The notes below the pieces were generated by a model. That model made no database searches and was not told where the DNA came from. It saw nothing but the letters and a program-made list of their open reading frames with translations. This document shows, in pieces, positions 4,538 through 10,935 of a DNA stretch of 10,935 nt. The stretch is from Acidimicrobiales bacterium (GTDB lineage: Bacteria; Actinomycetota; Acidimicrobiia; Acidimicrobiales; Poriferisodaliceae): the NCBI GenBank assembly GCA_020631315.1, contig JAHDHM010000087.1, positions 1 to 10,935 on the forward strand. Direction: 5' to 3'. Each line of letters opens with the position of its first letter. Position 1 is the stretch's first letter. Position numbers and translations under genes: made by a program.

Positions 4538-6549
4538 TGCTGCTCCTCACCCCACGCCGCACGCGTCCGGGCGGCGATGTCGGCCACGAGATCCTCGATC
4601 GTACGGTCGCTCGTGTCGAGCACCACCGCATCGTCGGCGGGCTTCAGCGGACTGTCCGCACGGCTGGAGTCCTGATGATCTCGCCGCTCGATGTCGGCAG
4701 CGATCTCCTCGAACGTCGCCGAGCCAGGCCCCGTCAGGCCCTTCGCCTCCATCTCGGCAAGCCGCCGAGCGGCCCGCACGTCGACCCGAGCGGTCAGGTA
4801 GATCTTGAGCGGCGCATCGGTGAACACCACGGTGCCGATGTCACGGCCCTCCACCACGCAACCGTCGGGCTCCAGGCCGAGCTCCCGCTGGATGCGCACG
4901 ACCTCGCGACGAACCGTCGGGATCGCCGACACCGTCGACACTGCGGCGGTGACCTCTGGGGTGCGGATGGCGGTCGTGGCATCCACACCATCGACCGTCA
5001 CCTGATCGGTGACCTGCACGTTGACGTCGGCGGCCACGGCGATGACGGCGTCGGTGTCGGCCGGGTCCACGCCACGCTCGAGCACCGCGAAGGTGACCGC
5101 TCGATACATCGCACCCGTGTCCAGATGGGCGACGCCGAGCGCGTCGGCGACCGCCCGCGAGATCGTCGACTTGCCCGAACCTGCCGGTCCGTCGATCGCC
5201 AGGATGCGCAGTGCGCGAGGGGTGGGCCGCATCGACTCGAGCACCTTCCAGTACGTCGGGAACGTCTTGTTGACGCAGTGAGGGTCGGCGATCTGCACGG
5301 CATCGTTGACCAATCCGATCAGCGAGAACGACATCGCCATGCGGTGGTCGTCGTACGTCTCCACGACCGCCGGTGTGACAGGTCCGGGCGCCACGGCGAA
5401 GCCGTTGCCGAGCTCCTCAGCGGCGATACCGAGACGGCGCAACTCGGTGACGACGGCGCCGATGCGGTCCGTCTCCTTGAAGCGGATGAACCCGATGCCG
5501 TCGACCGTGCTCGGGCCCGACGCGGTGACGGCCACGGCGGCGAACGTCTGCGCGGTGTCCGACACCTGGGACATGTCGACGTCGACGCCGCACAGCTCGC
5601 CGCCGGGCAGCACCTCGGTGCGGGCGTCGACCGTCAGCGACGAGCCGTCGTCAGTCACGACGCAGCCCATCTCGGCGAGCACATCGACGAAGCCGACGTC
5701 GCCCTGCAGCGCGTCGCGGCTCAGCCCGGGAACGGTCACCCGGCCCCGGGTCACGGCGGCGGCGCCGAAGACGTACGACGCGGCGGAGGCATCGGGCTCG
5801 ACGGCATAGTCGGCGGCTCGGTAGCCGGTTCCGGCGACCGACCAGGCCGGCGCGTCGTCGGCGGGGTCGGGCTCGGTCACGTCAGCACCGAACTCTCGCA
5901 TCACGGCGACGGTCATGTCGATGTAGGGCCGGCTCACGATCGTGCCCGACGTGCGGATCACCAGCTCGCCGCCGAACAGCGGAGCGGCCAACAACAGCCC
6001 GGAGAGGAACTGGCTCGACACGTTGGCCGGCACCTCGAGCGAACCGCCGGCGAGCTGCGCTCCACGGACACGCATCGGGAGGCGGTGCTCCTCGCCGATC
6101 GGTTCCATCCGAGCACCGAGCTCCGACAGCGCCAGCACCTGGTCGTCGAACGGCCGAGCCCGCAGCTGATCGTGTCCGTCGAGCGTCCAGTCACCTGGCA
6201 GCGCTGCGAGCACCGGCAACAGGAAACGAGACGTCGTGCCGCTCTGCCTCGCGTCGAGCGTGCCGCCGGCAGCCAACTCTCGGCCGCCGATCCCGGTGAC
6301 CGTCACTGTCGCGGCATCGGGGTCGGCATCGACCGTGCAGCCCAGCTGCTCGAGGCAGGCGAGCATCGCCTCGGTGTCGTCGGCGAACAGCACCCCGGTG
6401 AGTCGACTCGTGCCCTCGGCCAGTCCAGCGGCCAACAGGGCTCGGTTGGTGATGCTCTTCGACCCCGGAACCTCGACCGTCCCATCCACGGGACCGTCGA
6501 ACGGGACGATGGGCAGCGGGTTGGGGAGCGAGCCGTCCGGCGAGCTCAT
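4534..6549 (-). CDS. aroA-cmk: Bifunctional EPSP synthase / cytidylate kinase fusion
   Basis: This 671-residue protein is a fusion of two complete enzymes. Residues 1 to about 438 are 3-phosphoshikimate 1-carboxyvinyltransferase, the sixth shikimate step, joining phosphoenolpyruvate to shikimate-3-phosphate: PGSKSITNR (28-36), SGTTSRFL (103-110), SSQFLSG (178-184), a catalytic-type Asp331 in the QVSDTAQT segment, KETDR (358-362) and DDHRMAM (400-406). After a linker of about ten residues (MRPTPRALR), residues 449-671 are CMP/dCMP kinase: Walker A GPAGSGKS (454-461), LDTGAMYR (476-483), GRDIGTVVF (568-576) and RRDHQDSSR (622-630). Both halves look intact and of normal length, and no stop or start is needed between them. 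The ATG at 6549 overlaps the tyrA stop (ATGA), and the 3' end overlaps plsC (GTGA). Fused AroA-Cmk proteins are known in some other bacteria; in mycobacteria cmk stands alone after rluB. Confidence 0.96.
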   Translation of the reverse strand: MSSPDGSLPNPLPIVPFDGPVDGTVEVPGSKSITNRALLAAGLAEGTSRLTGVLFADDTEAMLACLEQLGCTVDADPDAATVTVTGIGGRELAAGGTLDARQSGTTSRFLLPVLAALPGDWTLDGHDQLRARPFDDQVLALSELGARMEPIGEEHRLPMRVRGAQLAGGSLEVPANVSSQFLSGLLLAAPLFGGELVIRTSGTIVSRPYIDMTVAVMREFGADVTEPDPADDAPAWSVAGTGYRAADYAVEPDASAASYVFGAAAVTRGRVTVPGLSRDALQGDVGFVDVLAEMGCVVTDDGSSLTVDARTEVLPGGELCGVDVDMSQVSDTAQTFAAVAVTASGPSTVDGIGFIRFKETDRIGAVVTELRRLGIAAEELGNGFAVAPGPVTPAVVETYDDHRMAMSFSLIGLVNDAVQIADPHCVNKTFPTYWKVLESMRPTPRALRILAIDGPAGSGKSTISRAVADALGVAHLDTGAMYRAVTFAVLERGVDPADTDAVIAVAADVNVQVTDQVTVDGVDATTAIRTPEVTAAVSTVSAIPTVRREVVRIQRELGLEPDGCVVEGRDIGTVVFTDAPLKIYLTARVDVRAARRLAEMEAKGLTGPGSATFEEIAADIERRDHQDSSRADSPLKPADDAVVLDTSDRTIEDLVADIAARTRAAWGEEQQ

Positions 6550-7604
6550 GCCAACGACCGCAGGCCGGGCCGGAAGCCTCGGGCCATCAGGCCACCGCGC
6601 AGCAGGTCCGCCTGGGCGGCGTCGACGACGAGCACCATCACACCGAAGTCACCTTCGGGCGAGTGGGCCACCTCGAAGTCGAAGATGTTGACGTCCAGCT
6701 CACCGGCGAGCGTGAACACCTCGGCGGCTGCACCCGGACGGTCCGGGATCGGGATCCGCATCTCGACCAGATCGTCGGGCTGGCTCGCCCGGCCGGGCAG
6801 GTTCGTCCGTGCCGCACGAGCGGCGTGGAGTGTGGTCAGCAGCGCATCGCGGTTCTCATCGGCGACCATCGAGCGCACCTCGCCCAGCTGGTCGATGAGT
6901 CCGTCGAGCACGGCCACGATGGCGTCGCGGTTCTCGACACAGATGTCCGGCCAGATCGCCGGGTGGCCCGCGGCGACTCGCGTCATGTCACGGAACCCGC
7001 CGGCCGCGAGGCGCAGCAGCGCGACATGGTCGACGCTGCGATCTGCGGCCAGCGTCATCAGCGCAGCAGCGGTCAGGTGGGGCACGTGCGAAACGACGGC
7101 GACGATCTCGTCGTGGCGGTCCGCGGCGAGCGCCACCACGTCGGCACCGAAGCTCCGCACGGCGGCCGCCACCTCGGCAACGGCGTTGTCGGCGGTCGTG
7201 GCCGAGGGTGTGAGCACCCACACAGCACCCTGGAACATGTCGGCCCGGCTACCTGCCAAGCCCTCCTGCTCGCTGCCCGCCATCGGATGGCCGGCCACGA
7301 AACGAGGGTCGGTGACCGCGCTCGCGAGTCGACCCTTCACGGAGGTCACGTCGGTCACCAGCCCGGTCGTTGCGGCGAGCGCGTCGGCGATGGCAGTCGG
7401 AGCCGCCGATGCCGGGACGGCGACGAACGTGATCGCGGCATCCGCAGCGAGCTGGCCCGAATCGACGATGTCGCGGCGGCGGGCTTCGGCCACGCGGTCA
7501 CCGTCGAGATCGGTGCCGTGGACCGTCCACCCCTGCTCGCGAAGCGCGAGGGCGACACTGCCGCCGATCAGACCGAGACCGACGACGTTCGCGGTGCGGG
7601 TCAT
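6546..7604 (-). CDS. tyrA: Prephenate dehydrogenase with C-terminal ACT domain
   Basis: The enzyme oxidatively decarboxylates prephenate to 4-hydroxyphenylpyruvate in tyrosine synthesis, in the cytoplasm. The 352-residue protein starts with a Rossmann fold (GLGLIGGS, residues 9-16); the acidic Asp32 at the end of the second strand suggests NAD+ rather than NADP+, which is inference. HPMAGSE (106-112) carries the conserved catalytic histidine, SHVPHL (172-177) and FRDMTRVA (204-211) are further family signatures. Residues about 279-345 form an ACT domain with DRPGAAAEVF, the type that often senses tyrosine for feedback inhibition. The frame is open upstream to 7835, but that stretch lies inside aroH in another frame. 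ATG 7604 starts directly before the Rossmann strand and overlaps the aroH stop in an ATGA. Its stop in turn overlaps the aroA-cmk start. Confidence 0.95.
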   Translation of the reverse strand: MTRTANVVGLGLIGGSVALALREQGWTVHGTDLDGDRVAEARRRDIVDSGQLAADAAITFVAVPASAAPTAIADALAATTGLVTDVTSVKGRLASAVTDPRFVAGHPMAGSEQEGLAGSRADMFQGAVWVLTPSATTADNAVAEVAAAVRSFGADVVALAADRHDEIVAVVSHVPHLTAAALMTLAADRSVDHVALLRLAAGGFRDMTRVAAGHPAIWPDICVENRDAIVAVLDGLIDQLGEVRSMVADENRDALLTTLHAARAARTNLPGRASQPDDLVEMRIPIPDRPGAAAEVFTLAGELDVNIFDFEVAHSPEGDFGVMVLVVDAAQADLLRGGLMARGFRPGLRSLA

Positions 7605-7969
7605 GATCCGGCCAGATCCGGTCGTAGCGCGACGGCGCCGTGCAGATACACGTGCTGCAGATCGGCACGGTCGCGCTCGGTCTCGACGTGCAGCATCACC
7701 CGGACGCACATCGGGACCGACGCCGAGACGGCCATCTCGGTCGCCCCCAACATGGGGACATCGGTGAAGCCGAGCGTGTTGCGCACCGTCGTGGCCGGAT
7801 GCAGCGAGTTGATCTCCGGGGTGGTCGTGAACCACACCGAGATCACGTCGTCGTTCACGAGTCCGTTGCGGGTCATGATCTCGCCGACGAGCTCCGGAAC
7901 GCGCTCACGCATCTGCTCGGGTGTGTCGGCATCGAGCGTGGTGGCGCCGCGGAGGGCTCGGACTCGCAT
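7601..7969 (-). CDS. aroH: Chorismate mutase, AroH type
   Basis: This 122-residue protein belongs to the trimeric AroH class (Bacillus subtilis type), which converts chorismate to prephenate, the substrate of the next gene, tyrA. Counting from ATG 7969, the key residues fall at the same numbers as in the B. subtilis enzyme: Arg7 (LRGATT), Arg63, Glu78 (GATEM), Arg90 (CVRVM) and Tyr108 (HVYL), with ALRPDL near the end. This agreement favours ATG 7969 over the GTG one codon upstream at 7972. The positions matching Lys60 and Cys75 of the B. subtilis enzyme are Thr and Gly here. It begins 14 nt after the rluB stop and overlaps tyrA by 4 nt. No clear ribosome binding site is seen. Confidence 0.95.
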   Translation of the reverse strand: MRVRALRGATTLDADTPEQMRERVPELVGEIMTRNGLVNDDVISVWFTTTPEINSLHPATTVRNTLGFTDVPMLGATEMAVSASVPMCVRVMLHVETERDRADLQHVYLHGAVALRPDLAGS

Positions 7970-7983
7970 CACGGCGTGAGAGG

Positions 7984-8763
7984 TTAACGCCGCCGGGGCG
8001 GTCGTCCCGCACCGTGCTCAGGTGCTTCGTCGCCACTGGCGGCGTACAACGCACGAACCTCTGCCGGATCGAGCTCACGCCACTGTCCGGCTGCCAGCGA
8101 CGGGTCGGCGATCGGGCCGATCCGGGTTCGGACCAGCCGCACCACCGGATGTCCGACGGCATCACACATTCGCCGAACCTGACGGTTACGGCCCTCGTGG
8201 ATCACCAGCTTGACCATGCCAGGTTGCGGCTGACTGACCTTGGCCGGTGCGGTCATGCCGTCGTCGAGCTCGACGCCGTCACGCAGCTGGCGGAGCGCAC
8301 CGCGACTCATCGGGCGTTCGACCTGCGCGAGGTACTCCTTCTCGACACCGAACGACGGGTGGGTCATCCGATGCGTCAGGTCACCGTCGTTGGTGAGCAG
8401 CAACAAGCCCTCGGTCTCGAGATCGAGCCGGCCGACCGGCACGACCCTCGGCTCGGCCGGAACCAGGTCGATGACGATGGGGCGGCCCTGCGGATCCTTG
8501 GCCGTCGACACGTGGCCGGCCGGCTTGTGCAGCAGGCGGTACACGAGGTCGGGCTTCACCGGCACCGGCGAGCCGTCGACCTCGACACGAGCGGTCTCCA
8601 GATCGATCCGCTGGCCGAGGGTCGCCAGCTCCCCGTCGACGGTGATGCGCCCGGCGGTGATCATGTCCTCGCAGACGCGGCGGCTGCCGATGCCCAGGCG
8701 GGCCAGCACCTTCTGAAGGCGCTCACCGTCCGGCGAGTGGCCGGGGCCCAGATCGTCGCTCAC
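7984..8763 (-). CDS. rluB: RluB/RsuA-family rRNA pseudouridine synthase
   Basis: Members of this family change one uridine in the peptidyl-transferase region of 23S rRNA (RluB) or in 16S rRNA (RsuA) to pseudouridine. The 259-residue protein has an N-terminal S4 RNA-binding domain (about 14-60, with SRRVCEDMI and GRITVDG), then the catalytic motif GRLDLETEGLLLLTNDG (111-127) with the catalytic Asp114, and the second signature EGRNRQVRRM (190-199). The C-terminal end is basic (RPPRRR). The place after scpB is the same as in mycobacteria and many firmicutes, where the gene is assigned as rluB. The start is a GTG at 8763 overlapping the scpB stop in a GTGA. The exact target base is inferred from context. 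Confidence 0.93.
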   Translation of the reverse strand: MSDDLGPGHSPDGERLQKVLARLGIGSRRVCEDMITAGRITVDGELATLGQRIDLETARVEVDGSPVPVKPDLVYRLLHKPAGHVSTAKDPQGRPIVIDLVPAEPRVVPVGRLDLETEGLLLLTNDGDLTHRMTHPSFGVEKEYLAQVERPMSRGALRQLRDGVELDDGMTAPAKVSQPQPGMVKLVIHEGRNRQVRRMCDAVGHPVVRLVRTRIGPIADPSLAAGQWRELDPAEVRALYAASGDEAPEHGAGRPPRRR

Positions 8764-9539
8764 GACTCGACGGTCGGCTGCTCTGCGCCCCCGTCGGCAA
8801 CGACCTCAGCAGCAGCATCCACCGGAGCTACCGGCTCATCGGCCGTGACCTGTTCAGCACCGGCTTGTTCAGCACTGGCTTGGTCAGCACTGGCTTGGTC
8901 AGCACTGGCTTGGTCGGCGAGGTGCTCGTTGATGACCTCGATGCCCTTGGTCACCGCTTCGCGGACGGCCTGCTGCTCCTCTGGGGTTCGCAGACCGTTC
9001 TCCAGCGCCTCGACGATGTCAGGGTCCGGGACGAACGCCCCGAGCGGCGGCAGGTCGTCGGGCGATTCGAGGCCGAGCTTCTCGAGGAAGAGGTCGGTCG
9101 TGCCGTAGAGCACGGCCTGGCCGGGGCCGGGATCGCGGCCGACCTCGTCGACGTAGCCACGGGTGAGCAGCGAACGCATCACACCGTCGACGTTCACGCC
9201 ACGGATGGCAGCGACCTGTGCCCGGGAGATCGGCTGCTTGTACGCGACGATCGCCAGCGTCTCCATCGCCGCGGCCGACAGGCGCGACGACTGGCCTTCG
9301 AGGACGAAGCGCTCGACGTAGGCGGCCTGATCAGCTGCGGACTGGAACCGCCAGCCGCCGGCGACCTTGGCCACGGTGAACCCACGGCCCTGGCTCTGGT
9401 ACTCGGCGGCCAGATCGCGGCAACCCTGCTCGACCTCGACCACGGGGATCTCGAGGAGCTGGGCGAGGAGCGAGGGGTCGACGGGGTTGTCGGCCACCAT
9501 CAGCACCGCTTCGAGCGCGGCGCGCACGTCGTGTCGCAT
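8760..9539 (-). CDS. scpB: Segregation and condensation protein B
   Basis: ScpB dimers bind the ScpA kleisin and, with SMC, form the condensin complex that compacts and segregates chromosomes. The 259-residue protein has two winged-helix domains; the hallmark stretch SAAAMETLAIVAYKQPISR (88-106) followed by AAIRGVNVDGV is very clear, and LTRGYVDEVGR and VLYGTTDLFLEKLGL follow. The conserved core ends at about residue 205. The tail (206-259) is an acidic Ala/Glu/Gln-rich extension that starts with pentapeptide repeats encoded by a 15-bp tandem repeat. The frame is open further upstream to 9665, but ATG 9539 precedes the conserved start (MRHDVRAALEAVLM) and there is no other in-frame start after the scpA stop; an AGGA lies about 10 nt upstream. 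A 65-nt gap separates it from scpA, the longest gap inside the operon. Confidence 0.95.
   Translation of the reverse strand: MRHDVRAALEAVLMVADNPVDPSLLAQLLEIPVVEVEQGCRDLAAEYQSQGRGFTVAKVAGGWRFQSAADQAAYVERFVLEGQSSRLSAAAMETLAIVAYKQPISRAQVAAIRGVNVDGVMRSLLTRGYVDEVGRDPGPGQAVLYGTTDLFLEKLGLESPDDLPPLGAFVPDPDIVEALENGLRTPEEQQAVREAVTKGIEVINEHLADQASADQASADQASAEQAGAEQVTADEPVAPVDAAAEVVADGGAEQPTVES
8855..8914. repeat. 15-bp tandem repeat inside scpB (four copies)
   Basis: Four 15-bp units (plus strand CAGCACTGGCTTGGT; the first unit has two differences) lie head to tail. On the minus strand they code for repeated Ala-Asp-Gln-Ala-Ser-like pentapeptides in the C-terminal tail of ScpB. Units two to four are identical, so the array is likely young and may vary in copy number without breaking the frame. 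Confidence 0.9.
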
Positions 9540-9604
9540 CGGGGAATCGTCCTGCGTTCGTCTGAAGTCGGAGAAGGTCAGGTGAGGTGCGGCGACGCGT
9601 GGCG

Positions 9605-10393
9605 TCAGCCGGCGTAGGCGTCGATGTCGAGTTCGACGGGTCGACCGTCGTCCTCGCCGGTCCATTCGATGGTGATGTCACCGAAGTTGCCGACCTGGCC
9701 GAGTTCGATCATGCCGCCCTTGAACAGCTCGAGCACCGCCAGGAAGCGTACGACCACGTCGAGCTTCTCCAGCAGATCGCCGGTGAGGGCCCGGAACGTG
9801 ACCTTGCCGAGGCGAGGCAGCTCGTCGCTCAGTTCACGCACGGCGTCGGTGACCGACGCACGGATCGGCGCGATGTGCTCGGTCTGGACCTTGGCCTGCG
9901 GCTTCGGCGCCACCGCCTTGAGGAACGCACGACGCAGGTCCTCCGGAACGACCGCGGCCAGCAGGTCGGGAGCGAGCTCGTGGTAGCGCTCGTCGGGGCC
10001 GGCGGTACGCGGGAACGAGCGCGCCGCGTCCTCGGCGACCGCACGCATCATCTGTGCGGCGTTCTTGAACGTCTTGCACTCGATGAGTCGGGCGAGCAGC
10101 AGGTCGCGCTCTTCCCAGAGGGCCAGTTCCTCGTCGAGGTCGACGGACTCGGCGTTGGGCAGCAGGCGGCGGGTCTTCAGCTCGACCAGGGTCGCGGCGA
10201 TGAGGAGGAACTCGGTCGCCAGTTCGAGATCGAGACCGTCCTCGCTGTCGGCCATCTTCTCCAGCTCGAGGAGGTACGCGTCGACGATCGACGACAGCTG
10301 CACCTCGTAGAGATCGACCTGTTCGCGCAGAATGAGATGCAGCAGCAGGTCGAAGGGCCCCTCGAAAACGGGGGTCTGCACCGGATAGGACAT
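9605..10393 (-). CDS. scpA: Segregation and condensation protein A (kleisin)
   Basis: ScpA is the kleisin that bridges the two SMC heads and binds ScpB. The 262-residue protein has the typical N-terminal signature FEGPFDLLLHL (10-20) with LIREQ-like continuation and the helix DLYEVQLSSIVDAYL, the middle LVELKTRRLLP segment, and the C-terminal winged helix (VRFLAVLELFKGG then GDITIEW), all expected for the family. A GTG three codons upstream (10402) is also possible. ATG 10393 is preferred because a -10-like TACTGT ends 7 nt before it, which would place the transcription start at the ATG and leave the GTG inside the promoter. It is the first gene of the operon leading to scpB, rluB, aroH, tyrA, aroA-cmk and plsC, and is divergent from an unknown gene only about 53 nt away. 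Confidence 0.95.
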   Translation of the reverse strand: MSYPVQTPVFEGPFDLLLHLILREQVDLYEVQLSSIVDAYLLELEKMADSEDGLDLELATEFLLIAATLVELKTRRLLPNAESVDLDEELALWEERDLLLARLIECKTFKNAAQMMRAVAEDAARSFPRTAGPDERYHELAPDLLAAVVPEDLRRAFLKAVAPKPQAKVQTEHIAPIRASVTDAVRELSDELPRLGKVTFRALTGDLLEKLDVVVRFLAVLELFKGGMIELGQVGNFGDITIEWTGEDDGRPVELDIDAYAG

Positions 10394-10400
10394 CTGCGCC

Positions 10401-10406
10401 ACAGTA
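10401..10406 (-). promoter_or_regulatory. -10-like element of the scpA operon promoter (leaderless)
   Basis: The minus-strand hexamer TACTGT (TAnnnT) ends 7 nt before ATG 10393. Seventeen nt further upstream is TGATTT, a poor -35 hexamer, which is part of the inverted repeat at 10424-10443. No Shine-Dalgarno sequence lies before scpA. This would be the main promoter for the seven-gene operon. Confidence 0.5.
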
Positions 10407-10423
10407 GCGGGCGCGCGAACCCC

Positions 10424-10443
10424 AAATCACAAGGAGGTGATTT
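10424..10443. promoter_or_regulatory. 7-6-7 inverted repeat in the divergent scpA control region
   Basis: AAATCAC and GTGATTT are exact reverse complements around the 6-nt centre AAGGAG. The left arm covers the -35 position of the scpA promoter on the minus strand; the centre and the right arm hold most of the Shine-Dalgarno sequence of the divergent gene on the plus strand. As DNA this is a good shape for a dimeric regulator site; as RNA it is a hairpin with the Shine-Dalgarno core in the loop. It is AT-richer than its surroundings. Confidence 0.5.
10431..10440 (+). promoter_or_regulatory. Perfect ten-base Shine-Dalgarno sequence
   Basis: AAGGAGGTGA matches the full anti-Shine-Dalgarno sequence at the 16S rRNA 3' end and lies 6 nt before GTG 10447. 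It fixes the start of the unknown right-hand gene. It stands out because the other genes in this window use leaderless-type starts or stop/start overlaps with little or no Shine-Dalgarno sequence. Confidence 0.85.
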
Positions 10444-10446
10444 CGC

Positions 10447-10935
10447 GTGTTCGATCGACTCCGACGCTCCTTCCCCGACGATCCGCGGCTCGAAGCCACC
10501 GCCGAGACGGCCCAGACCTGGGAGCGGCTCGTCCGGGTGGACAGGGCCGTCGGCACCGTCCGCACGACCGTCACCACGACAGCCGGCGCGGCCGCAGCGA
10601 TCGTGCGAGCCGCACTCCCGAGCGACGAGGAAGCGGCGAAGCGACCGACCGGCCCCGAGCGGGAGCCGGTGCGCGCCCAGCACGAGTGGTCAGGACCTGC
10701 GTCGCTCGCCGTCGGTCCCACGACCGGCGAGCTGGCCGTCGGCGAGTCCCGCTGGCGCCGCGCGCTACGTCCGGATCTCGTCGTCGGTTGGCCCTCGGGC
10801 TGGCTCCGGGTGACACCGACGATGCTCGAGTTCACGCCGGACCGCCGTCAGGGTTCGACCGTCACGGTCGTGCACCTCGATGCACACCAGATCGTGGACC
10901 TCGAGCTCGTTCCGCTCGGTCGCCGCAACGCCGGG
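10447..10935 (+). CDS. Unrecognised protein (partial, C-terminus off the right edge)
   Basis: The frame runs from GTG 10447 open to the window edge (163 codons), with strong G/C third positions and a perfect Shine-Dalgarno sequence 6 nt upstream, so it is very likely a real gene. I do not recognise the family. The N-terminal part (about 1-60) is rich in Arg, Thr and Ala and likely helical, with no signal peptide (start MFDRLRRSFPDD). Residues about 60-85 are a charged, probably flexible link. The part from about residue 113 (VVGWPSGWLRVTPTMLEFTP, then VTVVHLDAHQIVDLELVPLG) alternates hydrophobic and polar residues in short strands and faintly recalls a PH- or GRAM-like beta fold, which is only a guess. 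It is divergent from scpA with a shared control region, so it may be co-regulated with the segregation operon. Confidence 0.75.
   Translation, partial: MFDRLRRSFPDDPRLEATAETAQTWERLVRVDRAVGTVRTTVTTTAGAAAAIVRAALPSDEEAAKRPTGPEREPVRAQHEWSGPASLAVGPTTGELAVGESRWRRALRPDLVVGWPSGWLRVTPTMLEFTPDRRQGSTVTVVHLDAHQIVDLELVPLGRRNAG

Noticed and set aside
4675..7767. A 1030-codon open frame on the plus strand
   Set aside because: It lies antisense to aroA-cmk, tyrA and aroH, all of which carry clear family motifs. Its product is rich in His, Arg, Asp and Gly without any motif, the usual shadow of GC-rich genes.
7605..7835. Longer N-terminus of prephenate dehydrogenase (start at 7835)
   Set aside because: It overlaps aroH in another frame, has no family similarity, and ATG 7604 directly precedes the Rossmann strand with an ATGA overlap.
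9540..9665. Longer N-terminus of ScpB (start at 9665)
   Set aside because: The extension is Arg-rich, overlaps the 3' end of scpA, and the conserved ScpB start is at ATG 9539.
9587..10813. A 408-codon plus-strand frame across scpA and the unknown right-hand gene
   Set aside because: It is antisense to scpA and in a different frame from the gene at 10447, which has the perfect Shine-Dalgarno sequence and G/C third positions.

Overview
The window is GC-rich, coding DNA with strong G/C preference at third codon positions, and looks like a chromosomal segment of a high-GC Gram-positive bacterium (Actinomycetota). The evidence is a DUF222/HNH '13E12-type' gene, a DUF664 DinB-like gene of the kind common in mycothiol-producing actinobacteria, the gene order scpA-scpB-rluB-cmk known from mycobacteria, lipoproteins with long Thr/Ser/Pro/Ala linkers, and several start codons with a -10-like hexamer 6-7 nt upstream and no ribosome binding site (leaderless pattern). 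A deep-branching lineage such as Acidimicrobiia (Ilumatobacter-like) would fit, but that is inference.

Left part (1-2284, all minus strand): the 5' part of a Tat-exported, lipid-anchored metallo-beta-lactamase-fold hydrolase that runs off the left edge; a small DinB/DUF664 protein; a tandem array of 33-bp hairpin repeats; and an unrecognised secreted lipoprotein whose last codons and stop lie inside the first hairpin of that array. These three genes each appear to have their own leaderless promoter.

Middle (2461-3790, plus strand): a DUF222/HNH-nuclease-like gene whose 3' end looks damaged by a frameshift or small deletion. It converges on the next operon with only 13 nt between the stop codons and a shared hairpin terminator candidate.

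Right part (10402 down to 3797, minus strand): a seven-gene operon, scpA-scpB-rluB-aroH-tyrA-aroA/cmk-plsC. Four of its six junctions are 4-nt stop/start overlaps (ATGA or GTGA), so the genes are probably translationally coupled. It joins chromosome segregation (ScpAB, the kleisin and winged-helix partners of SMC), 23S rRNA modification (RluB), the end of the shikimate pathway and the tyrosine branch (EPSP synthase, chorismate mutase, prephenate dehydrogenase), pyrimidine nucleotide supply (CMP kinase, fused to EPSP synthase) and phospholipid synthesis (PlsC). This is a growth-linked housekeeping operon, with aromatic genes inserted into the usual scpAB-rluB-cmk block.

Right edge (10447-10935, plus strand): the start of an unrecognised gene, divergent from scpA, with a ten-base perfect Shine-Dalgarno sequence that sits in a 7-6-7 inverted repeat which also covers the -35 region of the scpA promoter. 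No phage-defence system, CRISPR, RNA gene, insertion sequence or other dramatic new system is visible. The most unusual items are the hairpin array, the SD-in-palindrome divergent control region and the degraded DUF222 tail.
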